Positions 9,569-19,180 are shown, numbered from the stretch's first letter. The stretch is 64,000 nucleotides of DNA from Neolewinella agarilytica (GCF_900110645.1 NZ_FOFB01000019.1:62001-126000), one strand, 5' to 3'. The notes: generated by a model from the sequence alone, not told the origin. Numbers and translations: made by a program.

Positions 9569-10767
9569 TGTCAAACGCCCTCCGCTACGGTCTGCCCATC
9601 GCCTTCGCCACTCTATTGATTGTGGCCTGGGCGGATGCTGCGTTTTTCGGGGCGCTGACGCAGGTGCAGAGTTTTAATAATAAAGCCAAGAAACCCGCCC
9701 CTGAACTTCGTATCGATTATCTCGATCCTTTCCCCCGGGATGCAGAGGCCTGGTTCAACGACAACTTTCCCTGGCGAGGACTCTTTCAGCGCTTCAACGG
9801 CCAGCTTCGCGCCTTCACCAATCGTCGCTCTCCCCTGCCCGACCTGGTCGTGCTTGGCGAAGATGACTGGCTCTATAAGGGCGGTCTGCAGCTTGACATC
9901 TACCGGGGTAAGCGTCGCTTCAGCCCAGAGGAACTGCGGAAAGTCACCGCAGAGTTACTGGCCCGCAAAGACAGCATCGAAGCAAGAGGAGGCCAATACT
10001 ACCTGGCCATCGCCCCCCTGAAACACCACGTATATCCCCAGTACCTGCCCGGTCATGTCCGTCCTCTTAATCAGGAATACGCCGTCCGTCAGCTCTACGC
10101 CGCGCTCGGGTCTACCGATCTTCGCTACATCGACCTCCACACGCCGCTACGGGCTTACGCTGCCTTACACCCTCCACTGCACCTGCGTGCACGCCAAAAA
10201 AACGACGCAGAAACCCACAACCTATATTACCGCACGGACCACCATTGGACCGTCCGTGCCGGTCTCCTCGCCGCCCAGACCATCCTCGATACCCTGATCG
10301 CCGATGGTCACCCCATCCTGGCCATCGACACGAGCACTTACGCCTTCAAAAACCGGCCCACCCACGGCATGACCCTAGCTAAAATGGCTGGCCTCGACCG
10401 CGAGAACCAGGATCACTTCCTTTCCCTCCACCACGACTGGACGACGGAGAGTAGCCCCCGCCCCAACATACAATCTCCACCAAAATTCCCCTACCCCAAT
10501 AGCTACGTCAAGGCCCGTCAGCAAAAAGACCCCATCCTGCGGCAGTCCTTACCCTCCCTATTCGTTACCCGGGAAAGCTTCGGTGAGAACCTGCTGCAGC
10601 CGCTATCCGATCATTTCGGTCGTTCCTTTTTTCTCTTCGACGAATGGAAGCACAAGCTCAACCTGGATCATTATGACCGGGAAGGCGGAGATGTCTATAT
10701 TCAATTGATCTGGGAAGGCTTTCTGTTCAATCTGCTGGAAATTCCGGAGGAGGACGGAAAGTGGTAA
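9568..10767 (+). CDS. AlgJ/AlgX-like (DHHW) O-acetyltransferase partner protein
   Basis: A 399-residue protein with one N-terminal membrane segment (YGLPIAFATLLIVAWADAAFFG) and an SGNH-like extracytoplasmic domain. The motif YYRTDHHWTVRAG is the D-x-H-W signature of the AlgJ/AlgX family, which completes acetyl transfer to an exopolysaccharide together with an AlgI-type MBOAT protein. The ATG at 9568 overlaps the MBOAT stop by one base, which fixes the start. Within the coding sequence at 10178-10195 is a copy of the dispersed 18-bp motif, encoding HLRARQKN just before the catalytic DHHW segment; it reads as an insertion in a loop. Which polysaccharide is acetylated is unknown. Confidence 0.85.
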   Translation: MSNALRYGLPIAFATLLIVAWADAAFFGALTQVQSFNNKAKKPAPELRIDYLDPFPRDAEAWFNDNFPWRGLFQRFNGQLRAFTNRRSPLPDLVVLGEDDWLYKGGLQLDIYRGKRRFSPEELRKVTAELLARKDSIEARGGQYYLAIAPLKHHVYPQYLPGHVRPLNQEYAVRQLYAALGSTDLRYIDLHTPLRAYAALHPPLHLRARQKNDAETHNLYYRTDHHWTVRAGLLAAQTILDTLIADGHPILAIDTSTYAFKNRPTHGMTLAKMAGLDRENQDHFLSLHHDWTTESSPRPNIQSPPKFPYPNSYVKARQQKDPILRQSLPSLFVTRESFGENLLQPLSDHFGRSFFLFDEWKHKLNLDHYDREGGDVYIQLIWEGFLFNLLEIPEEDGKW

Positions 10768-10777
10768 GTCCCCCCCC

Positions 10778-12274
10778 TCAATACCGCCCCAACACAAAGC
10801 GCCGGTGCGTCAGATAGGGATCCTCCGGCGAGTAGCTCAGCGCCTCATCAATGTATTGTCGGGCACTGCGGTAATCTTCTACCCTGAAATGATAATTGGA
10901 AGCCGCAACGAAAGCCGTCAGCGTCCAAAGATTGCGTTCCCGGCCGATGGGGATATCTACCAGCGACTGTCGGAATCGTTCCAGGGCAAGGCTCGCCAGG
11001 TCCGGGCGGTCCTCAGCGTAAAGGTCCCTCACCTTCCAGGCGAGTTCCCGCAGCAGCAGGTCCGCAAAGCGGTCCTGGGTTCGGATGAAGGGATATTTCT
11101 CCGCAGCGGCTTCCACCTGTTCGGTAAAAACAGCCCCACTGCCGCCTGCGCGGCGCAGGCCGTCAATCACCAACTCTCCCAATACGTAGCGTACCGTCTC
11201 GTTGTCAGGCGTCTCCGCAAACAACTCATCCGCAATGGTTTTGGCCCGGTCGATCCGTCCGCGCTGGTGGAAGTGCGTCAGCAGGCGCAGCCGTTGCAGC
11301 CGACCAAGTTCCGTGGCCCATTCCCCGCTTCCAGCGGGGGACCGGCTCAGGTAATCGCCCAGCAACTTAGTCGCCAGGTCTTCCCGCCCCTGGGCCAGCA
11401 GCAGGCGCTGCTGCTCATCAAAGTGTTGCAGAATGGCCGCTGGCAAGTACCGGTTAGCGGGGTTCTCCGCCCACAACTGAAAAAATTCATTAATGTCTCC
11501 TTCCACTTCCGGACGATCTCTGGCGGCAATCTGCAACTCCGCCGCCCGCTTTAACACCAGAAAGGCCGGTCGCTCCTCCCGCTTAAGTGCTTTCTCCAGC
11601 CGGACAATGGCTTCATCGTAGTCTTCAGCCGTGTAAGCCGCCTGCGCACGCCTGAACTGAAGGTAGGCCGACAGCTGGCCAAAAGAGAGTTTGTTAGAGG
11701 AATCATAGAAGTACTCCTCAAACTTCTTGTCCATACCCGCCTGGTCTGCCCCGGTAAAATCCACCTCCATGGTCGTCCCGACCATGGACAAATACTCCTT
11801 TCTGAAGGTAGCCTCTTCTCCCTCTTTTCGCTTTCTGCTTCCGGGGCGGCGTATCACTTCCTTACGCCCCTCGGGGTCGACGATGAGATAGGCTTCCCAA
11901 TGGTCTACATACCCATCGTAATCCAATTCAAAATGCTCGTAGGCCAAAGCCGTCAATACCGCTGCCGTAGCGTCGTTATAGCTCCCTACCCGGAAAGCAT
12001 CCGCCAGGTCGGCATTGGAGTTGTAAGTGCGAAACAGGTCCTTGCGTAAACGTGATTCTATCCTGCTGATTTTTTTCTTTACCGACTTCCGATCCACCTT
12101 ATCTTCCTCCTCCAGGGTAAGCAACAGCTGATTTACCCGCTGATAGAGGAACTGACGGGTATTAACGGTCCCGGGCTCTTCACCCGGCAACAGTAAGCGC
12201 AGCCTTGCCGTCAGATCATTAGCGAACAGAGATGAACAGAAAGCCAGCAGGATAACAGAAAAAAGAAAGCGCAT
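10778..12274 (-). CDS. Exported TPR-like protein of unknown function
   Basis: A 498-residue protein with a cleavable signal peptide (MRFLFSVILLAFCSSLFA). The mature part is mostly helical, with tetratricopeptide-like stretches such as LQFRRAQAAYTAEDYDEAIVRLEKAL (short piece: AAYTAEDYDEAIVRLEKAL) and, at the C-terminus, NYHFRVEDYRSARQYIDEAL SYSPEDPY. TPR proteins act as scaffolds, here presumably in the periplasm, but no partner is indicated. It converges with the AlgJ-like gene with only ten bases between the stop codons. A neighbouring lipoprotein gene lies upstream on the same strand. Confidence 0.75.
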   Translation of the reverse strand: MRFLFSVILLAFCSSLFANDLTARLRLLLPGEEPGTVNTRQFLYQRVNQLLLTLEEEDKVDRKSVKKKISRIESRLRKDLFRTYNSNADLADAFRVGSYNDATAAVLTALAYEHFELDYDGYVDHWEAYLIVDPEGRKEVIRRPGSRKRKEGEEATFRKEYLSMVGTTMEVDFTGADQAGMDKKFEEYFYDSSNKLSFGQLSAYLQFRRAQAAYTAEDYDEAIVRLEKALKREERPAFLVLKRAAELQIAARDRPEVEGDINEFFQLWAENPANRYLPAAILQHFDEQQRLLLAQGREDLATKLLGDYLSRSPAGSGEWATELGRLQRLRLLTHFHQRGRIDRAKTIADELFAETPDNETVRYVLGELVIDGLRRAGGSGAVFTEQVEAAAEKYPFIRTQDRFADLLLRELAWKVRDLYAEDRPDLASLALERFRQSLVDIPIGRERNLWTLTAFVAASNYHFRVEDYRSARQYIDEALSYSPEDPYLTHRRFVLGRY

Positions 12275-12383
12275 AGGCGAGGTAGTAATTGGGAAGACAA
12301 AGGTAAGGCGATAAAAAGGGCTTTTAACCTACCCTGCTTTCTTAATCCTCGCTCTGCACCTGCGTGCTCGCCACCTTAGCTGT

Positions 12384-13121
12384 TTAATTCTTCCCGATCT
12401 GCTTTTCCAGGACCGGCAAGCGGACAATAATTTGTATCACTTTCACATCCAGTCCTTTCAGTGCCGGGTTCTCACTACTGGTCTCCTGTTCTCCCGTAAT
12501 GGAAGGATGAAGAACCGTTTTTTTCCGGTTCTCAAAATCGTAGGATACCCGAAGCCGGTAGTCTTTCAGCGCGCCCCCTTTCCAATCGGTCACCGCTCCG
12601 GCGTAATCCCATTCAAATCCGTAGAAGCTAAAGGGGCCACCGTTAAGGCGTTCCAGTTCTTCCATAGTTGTACCAATCTTAATGCCCGTTTGTGCAGCTT
12701 TCCAATCCGTTGCCGTTAGGTCAACGGTGACCTGCATATCCCGAAGCTGGGCCTTCCCACCGGGAAAAAGCAGGGAAGCTTCTGAGGGAGTGCCCGGAAA
12801 AAGCTTGTACCCCGCCAGGTAATATCCTTCCCCCAGGTGAATACTGTCTTTCTTTACATTCTCTTCTCCGTAGTACTCCACCAGTTGTTCCGGCGTAGTA
12901 TTGGCGGTGATTTTCCCAAAGCGCTCGTTAGGTACATACGTACGGTCATCGGCAGAAATGCCGTCTACGGAAATAACTTTAGAGGGAACAGCATCCTGCT
13001 CAGGCGCGGCCGCAGGTGCAGGCTCAGAAACGTTGTCAGCAGGGTTTTCCCGCAGGTCAGCGTCCGCCTTACAGGCGGATAATAAAAGCAAGCCTAACAG
13101 TAATACGAGGTTGGTTTTCAT
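12384..13121 (-). CDS. Predicted lipoprotein of unknown function
   Basis: A 245-residue protein with a lipoprotein signal (MKTNLVLLLGLLLLSAC, lipobox LSAC, lipidated Cys17). I chose the ATG at 13121 because it places the signal correctly; an upstream ATG at 13172 would add a charged extension. The mature protein begins with a low-complexity Ala/Pro linker (EPAPAAAPEQD) encoded by a copy of the dispersed 18-bp motif at 13003-13020, followed by a compact domain without recognisable catalytic residues. It may belong with the TPR protein next to it, but the gap of about 110 bases and another motif copy lie between them. Confidence 0.75.
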   Translation of the reverse strand: MKTNLVLLLGLLLLSACKADADLRENPADNVSEPAPAAAPEQDAVPSKVISVDGISADDRTYVPNERFGKITANTTPEQLVEYYGEENVKKDSIHLGEGYYLAGYKLFPGTPSEASLLFPGGKAQLRDMQVTVDLTATDWKAAQTGIKIGTTMEELERLNGGPFSFYGFEWDYAGAVTDWKGGALKDYRLRVSYDFENRKKTVLHPSITGEQETSSENPALKGLDVKVIQIIVRLPVLEKQIGKN

Positions 13122-13213
13122 CTGATTTTTTCTTGATCTGCCAGCGAAAGTACAAGCTTTCCGCAAATACATTCGATTGCTTTGTCTCCATCACGTTATT
13201 CCCCTCCGGGAAG

Positions 13214-13245
13214 TTGTCAAATTCCTTCTCCAGCCCTTAAATTTA
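13214..13245 (+). promoter_or_regulatory. Promoter of GH10 xylanase gene
   Basis: TTG at 13214-13216, then 21 bases, then TAAATTTA (13238-13245), close to the Bacteroidota consensus; the ATG is 42 bases further. Confidence 0.5.
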
Positions 13246-13286
13246 GCTTCACACGATCGTGCATTAATAAATTTTAAAAGTCCATT

Positions 13287-15431
13287 ATGCGAATTACACT
13301 ACTCCTTTTAACCAGCCTTTGTATGGGGCTGCTGACCGCTCAGCCAGATGCTTACCACACGACACTCACTACCTGGCTAAGCACTCAGTACACCCTCACC
13401 GGTGCAACCTACCCGACACACGATTCTGAGGTGGAAAACTTCTCGGCCTCCGGTGGCTATGGTATGGCCCAAACCAGTGGTACTGTTTCTGATCAGGACT
13501 TCACCCGTATATTGAAGTTCAGCGTCCCCGGTGGCCTGCTAAATCCCTGGGATGCCGGCTGGAACATCAGCAATACCCAACCCGTCAATATTGGAGACAA
13601 GGTGCTGTGGGTAATTTACCTCCGGGTTTCCCCCACCGAAGCCGGGAACTCCACCGGCCAGGTCTCCCTCATTTGTGAAAGGAATGATACTTACGAAAAA
13701 GAGGTCAACATCAATGTTGAACTCACCGAAACCTGGAGGCGCTATTTTATTGCCATGGACATTTCCACCCGTAATCATCCGGTTGGCGGCCTGACCACCG
13801 GTCTGCACCTGGGCTCCCGCCAACAAAACGTCGAAGTCGGAGGATTTGCCTTGCTTAACTACGGCAACAGCGTGCCCTTGGATCAACTCCCCAGCGACCT
13901 CAACAATGATGAATACGGTGGCTTCGAAGCAGATGCTGCCTGGCGAGCACCGGCGGCTGACAGAATTGAATCCATTCGTAAGTCTGACCTGGAGCTAACG
14001 GTACTGGACGTTGACGGTAACCCGATGGCCGCTACGGACGTACAGCTGCGCATGCAACGCCACGCCTTCGACTTCGGCACCGCCATCAAGGCCTGCCGTT
14101 TTCCCGGTGGCCGTTGCTACAACCCAACCTACGTCAGCAAACTCTTCGACCTCGACGGCCGCGGGCATGGCTTCAGCGCTGTCGTTTATGAAAACGACCT
14201 GAAGTGGCCCGCCTGGGAAGACGAATGGGTCTCCACTAATGAGCAAACCATCCGGAACATGCAGCTTCTTAGCGAGATGGACATCGACGTCCGCGGGCAC
14301 GTGCTGCTCTGGCCGGGCTGGAGCAATATGCCCGACCGGATGGAGCAAAACAGCAACAACCCGGATTATCTGAAGGGAGAAATCGAAAAGCACCTGGTAG
14401 ACTTTCTGGAAACAAAGAATTTTGATCAGTACGTGACCGATTGGGACGTGTTGAACGAAGTCAACACCAATACGGATCTGGCCGCAGCCCTTCGTGGCAC
14501 CCCGGGCTACACCACCGGCCGGGAAATCTACGCCGAAGTGTTCAAGAGAGCCCGCGAGCTCGCACCTGATGCAGAGTTATACATCAACGACTACATCACT
14601 ATGTCGCTGAAAAACACCGACGGAGCCCTTTACAACCAGTATAAATCCTTCATTCAGGAGATGCTGGATCAGGGCGCTCCGATGGACGGCGTCGGATTCC
14701 AGGCCCACCTGGGCGCTTCGCCCAATAGCATTTACGACATTCTGGGTACCCTGGACGATTTCCACGAAGCGTTTGGCCTGCAGGCAAAAATCACGGAATT
14801 TGATCTGCCAAGAAACGTACCTGAAGAATTGGCTGCTGATTACCTGGCAGACTTCCTTACCGCTACCTTCAGCCACGAAAGCGTCGAGAGCTTTATGTTC
14901 TGGAATTTCTGGGACGTCGATACCTGGGCCAACCCCGGAGCCAATCTTTACGATGGCGGCTTTAACGAAACCCCTGCTCATGCTGCTTTTGTGGACCTCG
15001 TCTTCAACGAATGGTGGACGGACGCTGACCTGACTACTGACAACGATGGCAAAGCCACCGTTCGTGGGTTCAAAGGCACTTACGAAGTTACCCTAGACTG
15101 TAACGGAGAATCCTACGTCGTCGCCTTTGATATGAATGACGATCTAGCCCAAACCATCGACTGTTCCGCACTGGTCAGCACCACCCTGCCCACGCTACCG
15201 GAAGGATCTGTAGAGGCCTACCCCAACCCCGGTCGCGGCCCCTGGACGATCAATAACCACCTTCCCACTACGCTGGATGCCGTGCTGATAGATGGCACCG
15301 GCCGCAAGCTTTGGAGTGGGCAAATGCTGACGGGGAACCATCCGTTAGACCTTGACCTCCCCGCCGGCGTCTATCACCTTCAATTGACGGATGGGACGCG
15401 CGCCAGCAGCCTCCGGCTGATTCAGCTGTAG
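13287..15431 (+). CDS. GH10 endo-beta-1,4-xylanase with T9SS sorting domain
   Basis: A 714-residue secreted enzyme: signal peptide (MRITLLLLTSLCMGLLTAQ), a beta-sandwich carbohydrate-binding-like region (about 30-210), the GH10 barrel (about 250-570) and a type A T9SS C-terminal domain (AYPNPGRGPWTINNHL ... LPAGVYHLQLTDG). GH10 cleaves internal beta-1,4 links in xylan. The acid/base is Glu391 in WDVLNEVNTN and the nucleophile Glu504 in ITEFDLP; the family HxHxLxWxx pattern appears as RGHVLLWPGW. The T9SS domain means export through the outer membrane and surface anchoring or release. A promoter-like TTG-N21-TAAATTTA stands before the ATG and a hairpin terminator follows, so it is probably a single transcription unit. 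Confidence 0.95.
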   Translation: MRITLLLLTSLCMGLLTAQPDAYHTTLTTWLSTQYTLTGATYPTHDSEVENFSASGGYGMAQTSGTVSDQDFTRILKFSVPGGLLNPWDAGWNISNTQPVNIGDKVLWVIYLRVSPTEAGNSTGQVSLICERNDTYEKEVNINVELTETWRRYFIAMDISTRNHPVGGLTTGLHLGSRQQNVEVGGFALLNYGNSVPLDQLPSDLNNDEYGGFEADAAWRAPAADRIESIRKSDLELTVLDVDGNPMAATDVQLRMQRHAFDFGTAIKACRFPGGRCYNPTYVSKLFDLDGRGHGFSAVVYENDLKWPAWEDEWVSTNEQTIRNMQLLSEMDIDVRGHVLLWPGWSNMPDRMEQNSNNPDYLKGEIEKHLVDFLETKNFDQYVTDWDVLNEVNTNTDLAAALRGTPGYTTGREIYAEVFKRARELAPDAELYINDYITMSLKNTDGALYNQYKSFIQEMLDQGAPMDGVGFQAHLGASPNSIYDILGTLDDFHEAFGLQAKITEFDLPRNVPEELAADYLADFLTATFSHESVESFMFWNFWDVDTWANPGANLYDGGFNETPAHAAFVDLVFNEWWTDADLTTDNDGKATVRGFKGTYEVTLDCNGESYVVAFDMNDDLAQTIDCSALVSTTLPTLPEGSVEAYPNPGRGPWTINNHLPTTLDAVLIDGTGRKLWSGQMLTGNHPLDLDLPAGVYHLQLTDGTRASSLRLIQL

Positions 15432-15464
15432 GAACGGTACTCATTGCTATTTATCATTTTAACG

Positions 15465-15505
15465 CTTTACGAACGGCCGCAAATCCGTTCGTAAAGTGTT
15501 TTCTT
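15465..15505 (+). terminator. Terminator of GH10 gene
   Basis: CTTTACGAACGG (15465-15476) and CCGTTCGTAAAG (15485-15496), loop of eight, followed by TGTTTTCTT. Confidence 0.9.
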
Positions 15506-15569
15506 ATTTACTTTTGAGGTGACTTACACTATTTGCCGCCCGTCTTAAAGGCAAAATGATAACAACGCG

Positions 15570-17066
15570 ATGAAACAATTTTTACTTTTTTCCCTGCTGC
15601 TGGCGGGCACTTTTGTGTCTGGCCTATCAGCTCAAGACCGGGTCTCTCTCTCTATTCCTGATGTTGTAGCTGCCGGCGGAGCCAGCGAAATTTGCGTACC
15701 GATTATTGCGGATAGCTTTCCGGATATTGCTGCAGTAGACTTTTCCATTGGTTGGGATATGACCCAGGTTAGTTTCACGGAAACCCGCCTGGGTGACAAC
15801 CCACTTGGCTTGACGGACAACACCGTAGCCATGCCCGAACCTGATAATATTGTTATCACCTTCACTACCAATGACCTGATGGGGATCACCCTTTCCCCCG
15901 GAACGGTGATGTTGGAACTTTGCTTCAACACCACCGGAGACAGTGGCTTTAGTCCCCTGACTTTTGCGGGCTTTCGCTCACCGGAATTCGTACAAGAAGG
16001 CGAGTTCACTCCTTTCCCCTTCGACACTTTCCCCGGCAGCATCACCTACGGTGCTGACGTAGCGGCCAACGTCTTGCCCGGAGACACCAACAACGACGGA
16101 CAGGTGGATCATACCGACCTCCTAAACATCGGCCTCGGTCACGGCACCAATGGCCCGGAACGATTCAACGCCTCCGGCGAATTCACCGCTCAGGTAGCGG
16201 CCATCTGGCCCACTAACTTTACGAATGGTCTTAACCTGGCCTACGCCGACGCCAATGGCGACGGAGCGATCGCCGATAACGATCTGAATGCCGTCTCCGC
16301 CAATTATGGCCAGATTCTTGATGGTGGCAGCTTCACCCCTGCCGCCAACGGCAGCAGTGTAATCCCCGAAGCCCCCGTATTATCAATAGCGGTCAACGAC
16401 GTAAACGCCGGAGAAACCGGCACCATGATTGTTTCCCTCGGAGACGGGAATGACCCGCTGGCCGTCGGTTACGCCCTGGCCTTCACGCTCACCTATGATC
16501 CCGCCCAAATTGACGCCGGGAGCTTTGAAGTCAACTTTGCCAACGCTTTCCTGGGAGAGGACCTGCTGACCATCGACCGTGTTAACCCGGTCGTTCCCGG
16601 CCGTTTAGAGATTGCCCTGAGCCGCAAAGACCAGATCAATACGACTCTGCCCGGTGGGCAGGTTTGCCGTATTAACTTTCAGGCACTTAATAACAATAGT
16701 AGCGGAGATTACACCCTGGATCTTACTATCGTCCCCAATGCGTTCCTGCTATCTGACCAAAGCTCCGCGCCGATTACTGGCAGTACGGCTAGCTTGATGG
16801 TCATGGGCACCACCTCCGCCAGCGAACCAGCCTGGGGCCGGGAGCTCAGCATTTTCCCCAACCCCTACACCAACGGTCCGCTGAGCATTCAGGGCAACCT
16901 GCCCGCTTTTGATCAGGTGCGTATCCTGGATCTTCAGGGGCGCTTACTCCAAAGCTACACAGGAAACCTACGCCAGCTGGACCTGACGAACCTCCCCGCA
17001 GCAACCTACTTGCTTCAGATCGAAATCGATGGAGAGCGCGTAAATCGCAAGCTAATCAAGCGCTAA
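15570..17066 (+). CDS. Cohesin-dockerin-cohesin protein with T9SS sorting domain
   Basis: A 498-residue secreted protein. After the signal peptide (MKQFLLFSLLLAGTFVSGLSAQ) comes a cohesin-like beta-sandwich (about 23-165: PIIADSFPDIAAVDFSIGWD). Next is a dockerin type I-like region with two calcium loops: GDTNNDGQVDHTDLLNIG (about 172-189) and DANGDGAIADNDLNAVSANYG (two 12-residue DxNxDG loops, about 230-250). A second cohesin-like domain follows (about 268-415) and a T9SS type A tail (SIFPNPYTNGPLSIQG ... YLLQIEIDGERVNRKLIKR). Cohesins and dockerins bind each other in cellulosomes; a single protein carrying both suggests self-association or scaffolding with enzymes such as the adjacent GH10, but that is inference. 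Confidence 0.85.
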   Translation: MKQFLLFSLLLAGTFVSGLSAQDRVSLSIPDVVAAGGASEICVPIIADSFPDIAAVDFSIGWDMTQVSFTETRLGDNPLGLTDNTVAMPEPDNIVITFTTNDLMGITLSPGTVMLELCFNTTGDSGFSPLTFAGFRSPEFVQEGEFTPFPFDTFPGSITYGADVAANVLPGDTNNDGQVDHTDLLNIGLGHGTNGPERFNASGEFTAQVAAIWPTNFTNGLNLAYADANGDGAIADNDLNAVSANYGQILDGGSFTPAANGSSVIPEAPVLSIAVNDVNAGETGTMIVSLGDGNDPLAVGYALAFTLTYDPAQIDAGSFEVNFANAFLGEDLLTIDRVNPVVPGRLEIALSRKDQINTTLPGGQVCRINFQALNNNSSGDYTLDLTIVPNAFLLSDQSSAPITGSTASLMVMGTTSASEPAWGRELSIFPNPYTNGPLSIQGNLPAFDQVRILDLQGRLLQSYTGNLRQLDLTNLPAATYLLQIEIDGERVNRKLIKR

Positions 17067-17097
17067 GCATTACCCACCTGAAAGCAGCTTACACAAC

Positions 17098-17131
17098 ATT
17101 CGCCCCCTCAAACCGGTTTGAGGGGGCGAAT
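17098..17131 (+). terminator. Terminator after cohesin gene (34-bp perfect palindrome)
   Basis: ATTCGCCCCCTCAAACC meets its reverse complement with no unpaired centre. It has no T run, so its strength is uncertain. It lies 31 bases after the stop and 14 before the M23 start. Confidence 0.65.
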
Positions 17132-17144
17132 AACGTTAAGGTCT

Positions 17145-17729
17145 ATGTTTTACAAAGTACTGCTGCTGGAAATACTGCTCATCTTCGGGATGATTAGCCT
17201 GAAGGTATACCAGAGCCTGCCGGAAACTAAAGTCTCCGTAGGGGAAACGACCGTCGTCATTAAGTCGGTAAAGGAGGTCGCAGAGCTTCCTCAGCGCCCG
17301 ATCCCCTCCGTAAGCTCCAGTGGAATATCTGATCTTAGATTTCCCGTAAAGGGTCATGGCCCGGAGGACATCATTTCCGTTTTTGGCGACAAGCGGGGTA
17401 AAAACCGAACGCATGAGGGGATCGACATCAAAGCTCCCAGAGGGACAGCGATTGTGGCCACCACTGATGGATTCATCGAGCGGGTGAAGGAAGGTGGCAA
17501 CGGAGGGAAACAGGTATATCTGCGCGGCGTTAAGGGCCGCCTGTTCTACTACGCTCACCTGGAGGATTGGTCCGTTGAAGAATACCAGGCAGTTTCTGCG
17601 GGGGAAGTGCTCGGCACGGTCGGAGACTCCGGTAATGCTCAGGGAACCACTCCTCACCTGCACTTTGAGATCATGCTGGGAAAGGAGAAGAAGTCCATTG
17701 ACCCGCTTAAGTTTTGGATCAATGCCTGA
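17145..17729 (+). CDS. M23-family (LytM-type) metallopeptidase
   Basis: A 194-residue protein with an N-terminal membrane anchor or uncleaved signal (VLLLEILLIFGMISLKVY) and a C-terminal LytM domain. Zinc ligands are visible in THEGIDIKAPRGT (HxxxD) and in PHLHFEI (HxH). Such enzymes cut peptide cross-bridges of peptidoglycan, or act as regulators when degenerate; here all ligands are present. I use the ATG at 17145; the upstream TTG at 17118 lies in a palindromic terminator. The gene converges on metK with a bidirectional terminator between them. Confidence 0.9.
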   Translation: MFYKVLLLEILLIFGMISLKVYQSLPETKVSVGETTVVIKSVKEVAELPQRPIPSVSSSGISDLRFPVKGHGPEDIISVFGDKRGKNRTHEGIDIKAPRGTAIVATTDGFIERVKEGGNGGKQVYLRGVKGRLFYYAHLEDWSVEEYQAVSAGEVLGTVGDSGNAQGTTPHLHFEIMLGKEKKSIDPLKFWINA

Positions 17730-17782
17730 TGAGGACTTCCACCCTGCTCTTTTCTCCTCCCCCTGCACCCGCGTTCGCGCAA

Positions 17783-17822
17783 AAAAAAGGACCGGCTGCT
17801 TATTGGCAACCAGTCCCTTTTT
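17783..17822. terminator. Bidirectional terminator between M23 gene and metK
   Basis: AAAAAGG-ACCGGCTGC pairs with GCAACCAGTCCCTTTTT (one bulge, several G-U pairs), A and T runs on both sides of a stem between convergent genes. Confidence 0.85.
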
Positions 17823-17843
17823 CAAGCTAATCGTAATTCGTAA

Positions 17844-19097
17844 TTACAGTTTAAATGCTTTCTTCACCTTGGAAACATAGTCCAGTTTCTCCCAGGTAAA
17901 GGTTTCTACGTTCATGGTTTTCGATTTGCCGGACCCATCCACAAAGGTGAGTTTCTTCTTTTCCGGCGTACGTCCCATGTGGCCATAAGCTGCCGTGTCA
18001 GAATAGATTGGCTTGCGCAGTTTCAAGCGCTTTTCAATCGCATAGGGGCGCATATCAAATACCTGAGCAACCTTTTTGGCAATCTGTGCGTCGGTCATTT
18101 TCACCTTAGCGGAGCCGTTGGTATTGACGTAGATATTGGTTGGCTTTGCAACGCCGATGGCGTAACTCACCTGAACCAGAATTTCGTCGGCAACGCCGGC
18201 AGCCACCAGGTTTTTAGCGATGTGCCGGGTCGCATAAGCCGCTGAGCGATCCACCTTACTCGGATCTTTACCAGAGAATGCACCACCTCCGTGCGCTCCC
18301 TTTCCGCCGTAGGTGTCAACGATGATCTTGCGGCCGGTAAGACCGGTATCTCCGTGTGGTCCGCCAATTACGAACTTACCCGTTGGGTTAACGTGGTAGG
18401 TGATGTCCTTGGTGAAGAGTTTCTGAATGTTCTTTTTCAGACCTTTTTTCACCTTGGGGATCACGATGCTGATTACGTCCTCCTTAATTTGAGCGAGCAT
18501 CTTCTTGTCCACATCAAAATCATCGTGCTGGGTAGAAACGACGATGGAATCGATCCGAATGGGCTTATGGTTATCATCATACTCAATCGTTACCTGGCTC
18601 TTGGAGTCAGGGCGCAGGTATTTCATCTTTTTGCCCGCTTTGCGAAGCGCTGCCAGCTCCTGGAGGATGCGGTGACTGAGGTCCAGCGCCAGAGGCATAT
18701 AGTTCTCCGTTTCGTTGGTGGCGTAGCCAAACATCATCCCCTGGTCACCAGCCCCCTGGTCTTCCGCTTTTGTGCGTTCTACTCCCTGATTGATGTCGGG
18801 GCTCTGCTCATGGATCGCCGAAAGGACACCACAGCTGTTAGCCTCGAACATGTATTCGCTCTTGGTGTAGCCGATGCGTTTGATGACGTCACGGGCCAAT
18901 TGCTGAACGTCCAGGTAGGTTTTAGATTTAACCTCCCCGGCCAGCACTACCTGACCGGTAGTTACCAATGTTTCGCAAGCAACCTTCGAAGAAGGGTCAA
19001 AAGCAAGGAAATGATCTACGAGGTTGTCACTGATTTGATCCGCTACCTTGTCGGGGTGGCCTTCTGATACTGACTCAGAAGTAAAGAGGTATGGCAT
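17844..19097 (-). CDS. metK: S-adenosylmethionine synthetase
   Basis: MetK makes S-adenosylmethionine from methionine and ATP in the cytoplasm. Family blocks are all present: [24 protein letters not shown] (N-terminal GHPDK), [36 protein letters not shown] and [20 protein letters not shown]. The 417-residue length fits bacterial MetK with a small internal insertion (KKNIQKLF region). The upstream leader contains TACCTTAG close to the start and no SAM riboswitch that I could recognise. Upstream lies a low-complexity inverted array. Confidence 0.98.
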   Translation of the reverse strand: MPYLFTSESVSEGHPDKVADQISDNLVDHFLAFDPSSKVACETLVTTGQVVLAGEVKSKTYLDVQQLARDVIKRIGYTKSEYMFEANSCGVLSAIHEQSPDINQGVERTKAEDQGAGDQGMMFGYATNETENYMPLALDLSHRILQELAALRKAGKKMKYLRPDSKSQVTIEYDDNHKPIRIDSIVVSTQHDDFDVDKKMLAQIKEDVISIVIPKVKKGLKKNIQKLFTKDITYHVNPTGKFVIGGPHGDTGLTGRKIIVDTYGGKGAHGGGAFSGKDPSKVDRSAAYATRHIAKNLVAAGVADEILVQVSYAIGVAKPTNIYVNTNGSAKVKMTDAQIAKKVAQVFDMRPYAIEKRLKLRKPIYSDTAAYGHMGRTPEKKKLTFVDGSGKSKTMNVETFTWEKLDYVSKVKKAFKL

Positions 19098-19180
19098 ATG
19101 GTTGATTTTTTAGGATCGCTAAGGTAGGACGCCCACCGGGAGTATGGTAGTGCTTGCCCAAAATTTACGCTGAAGGGTGA

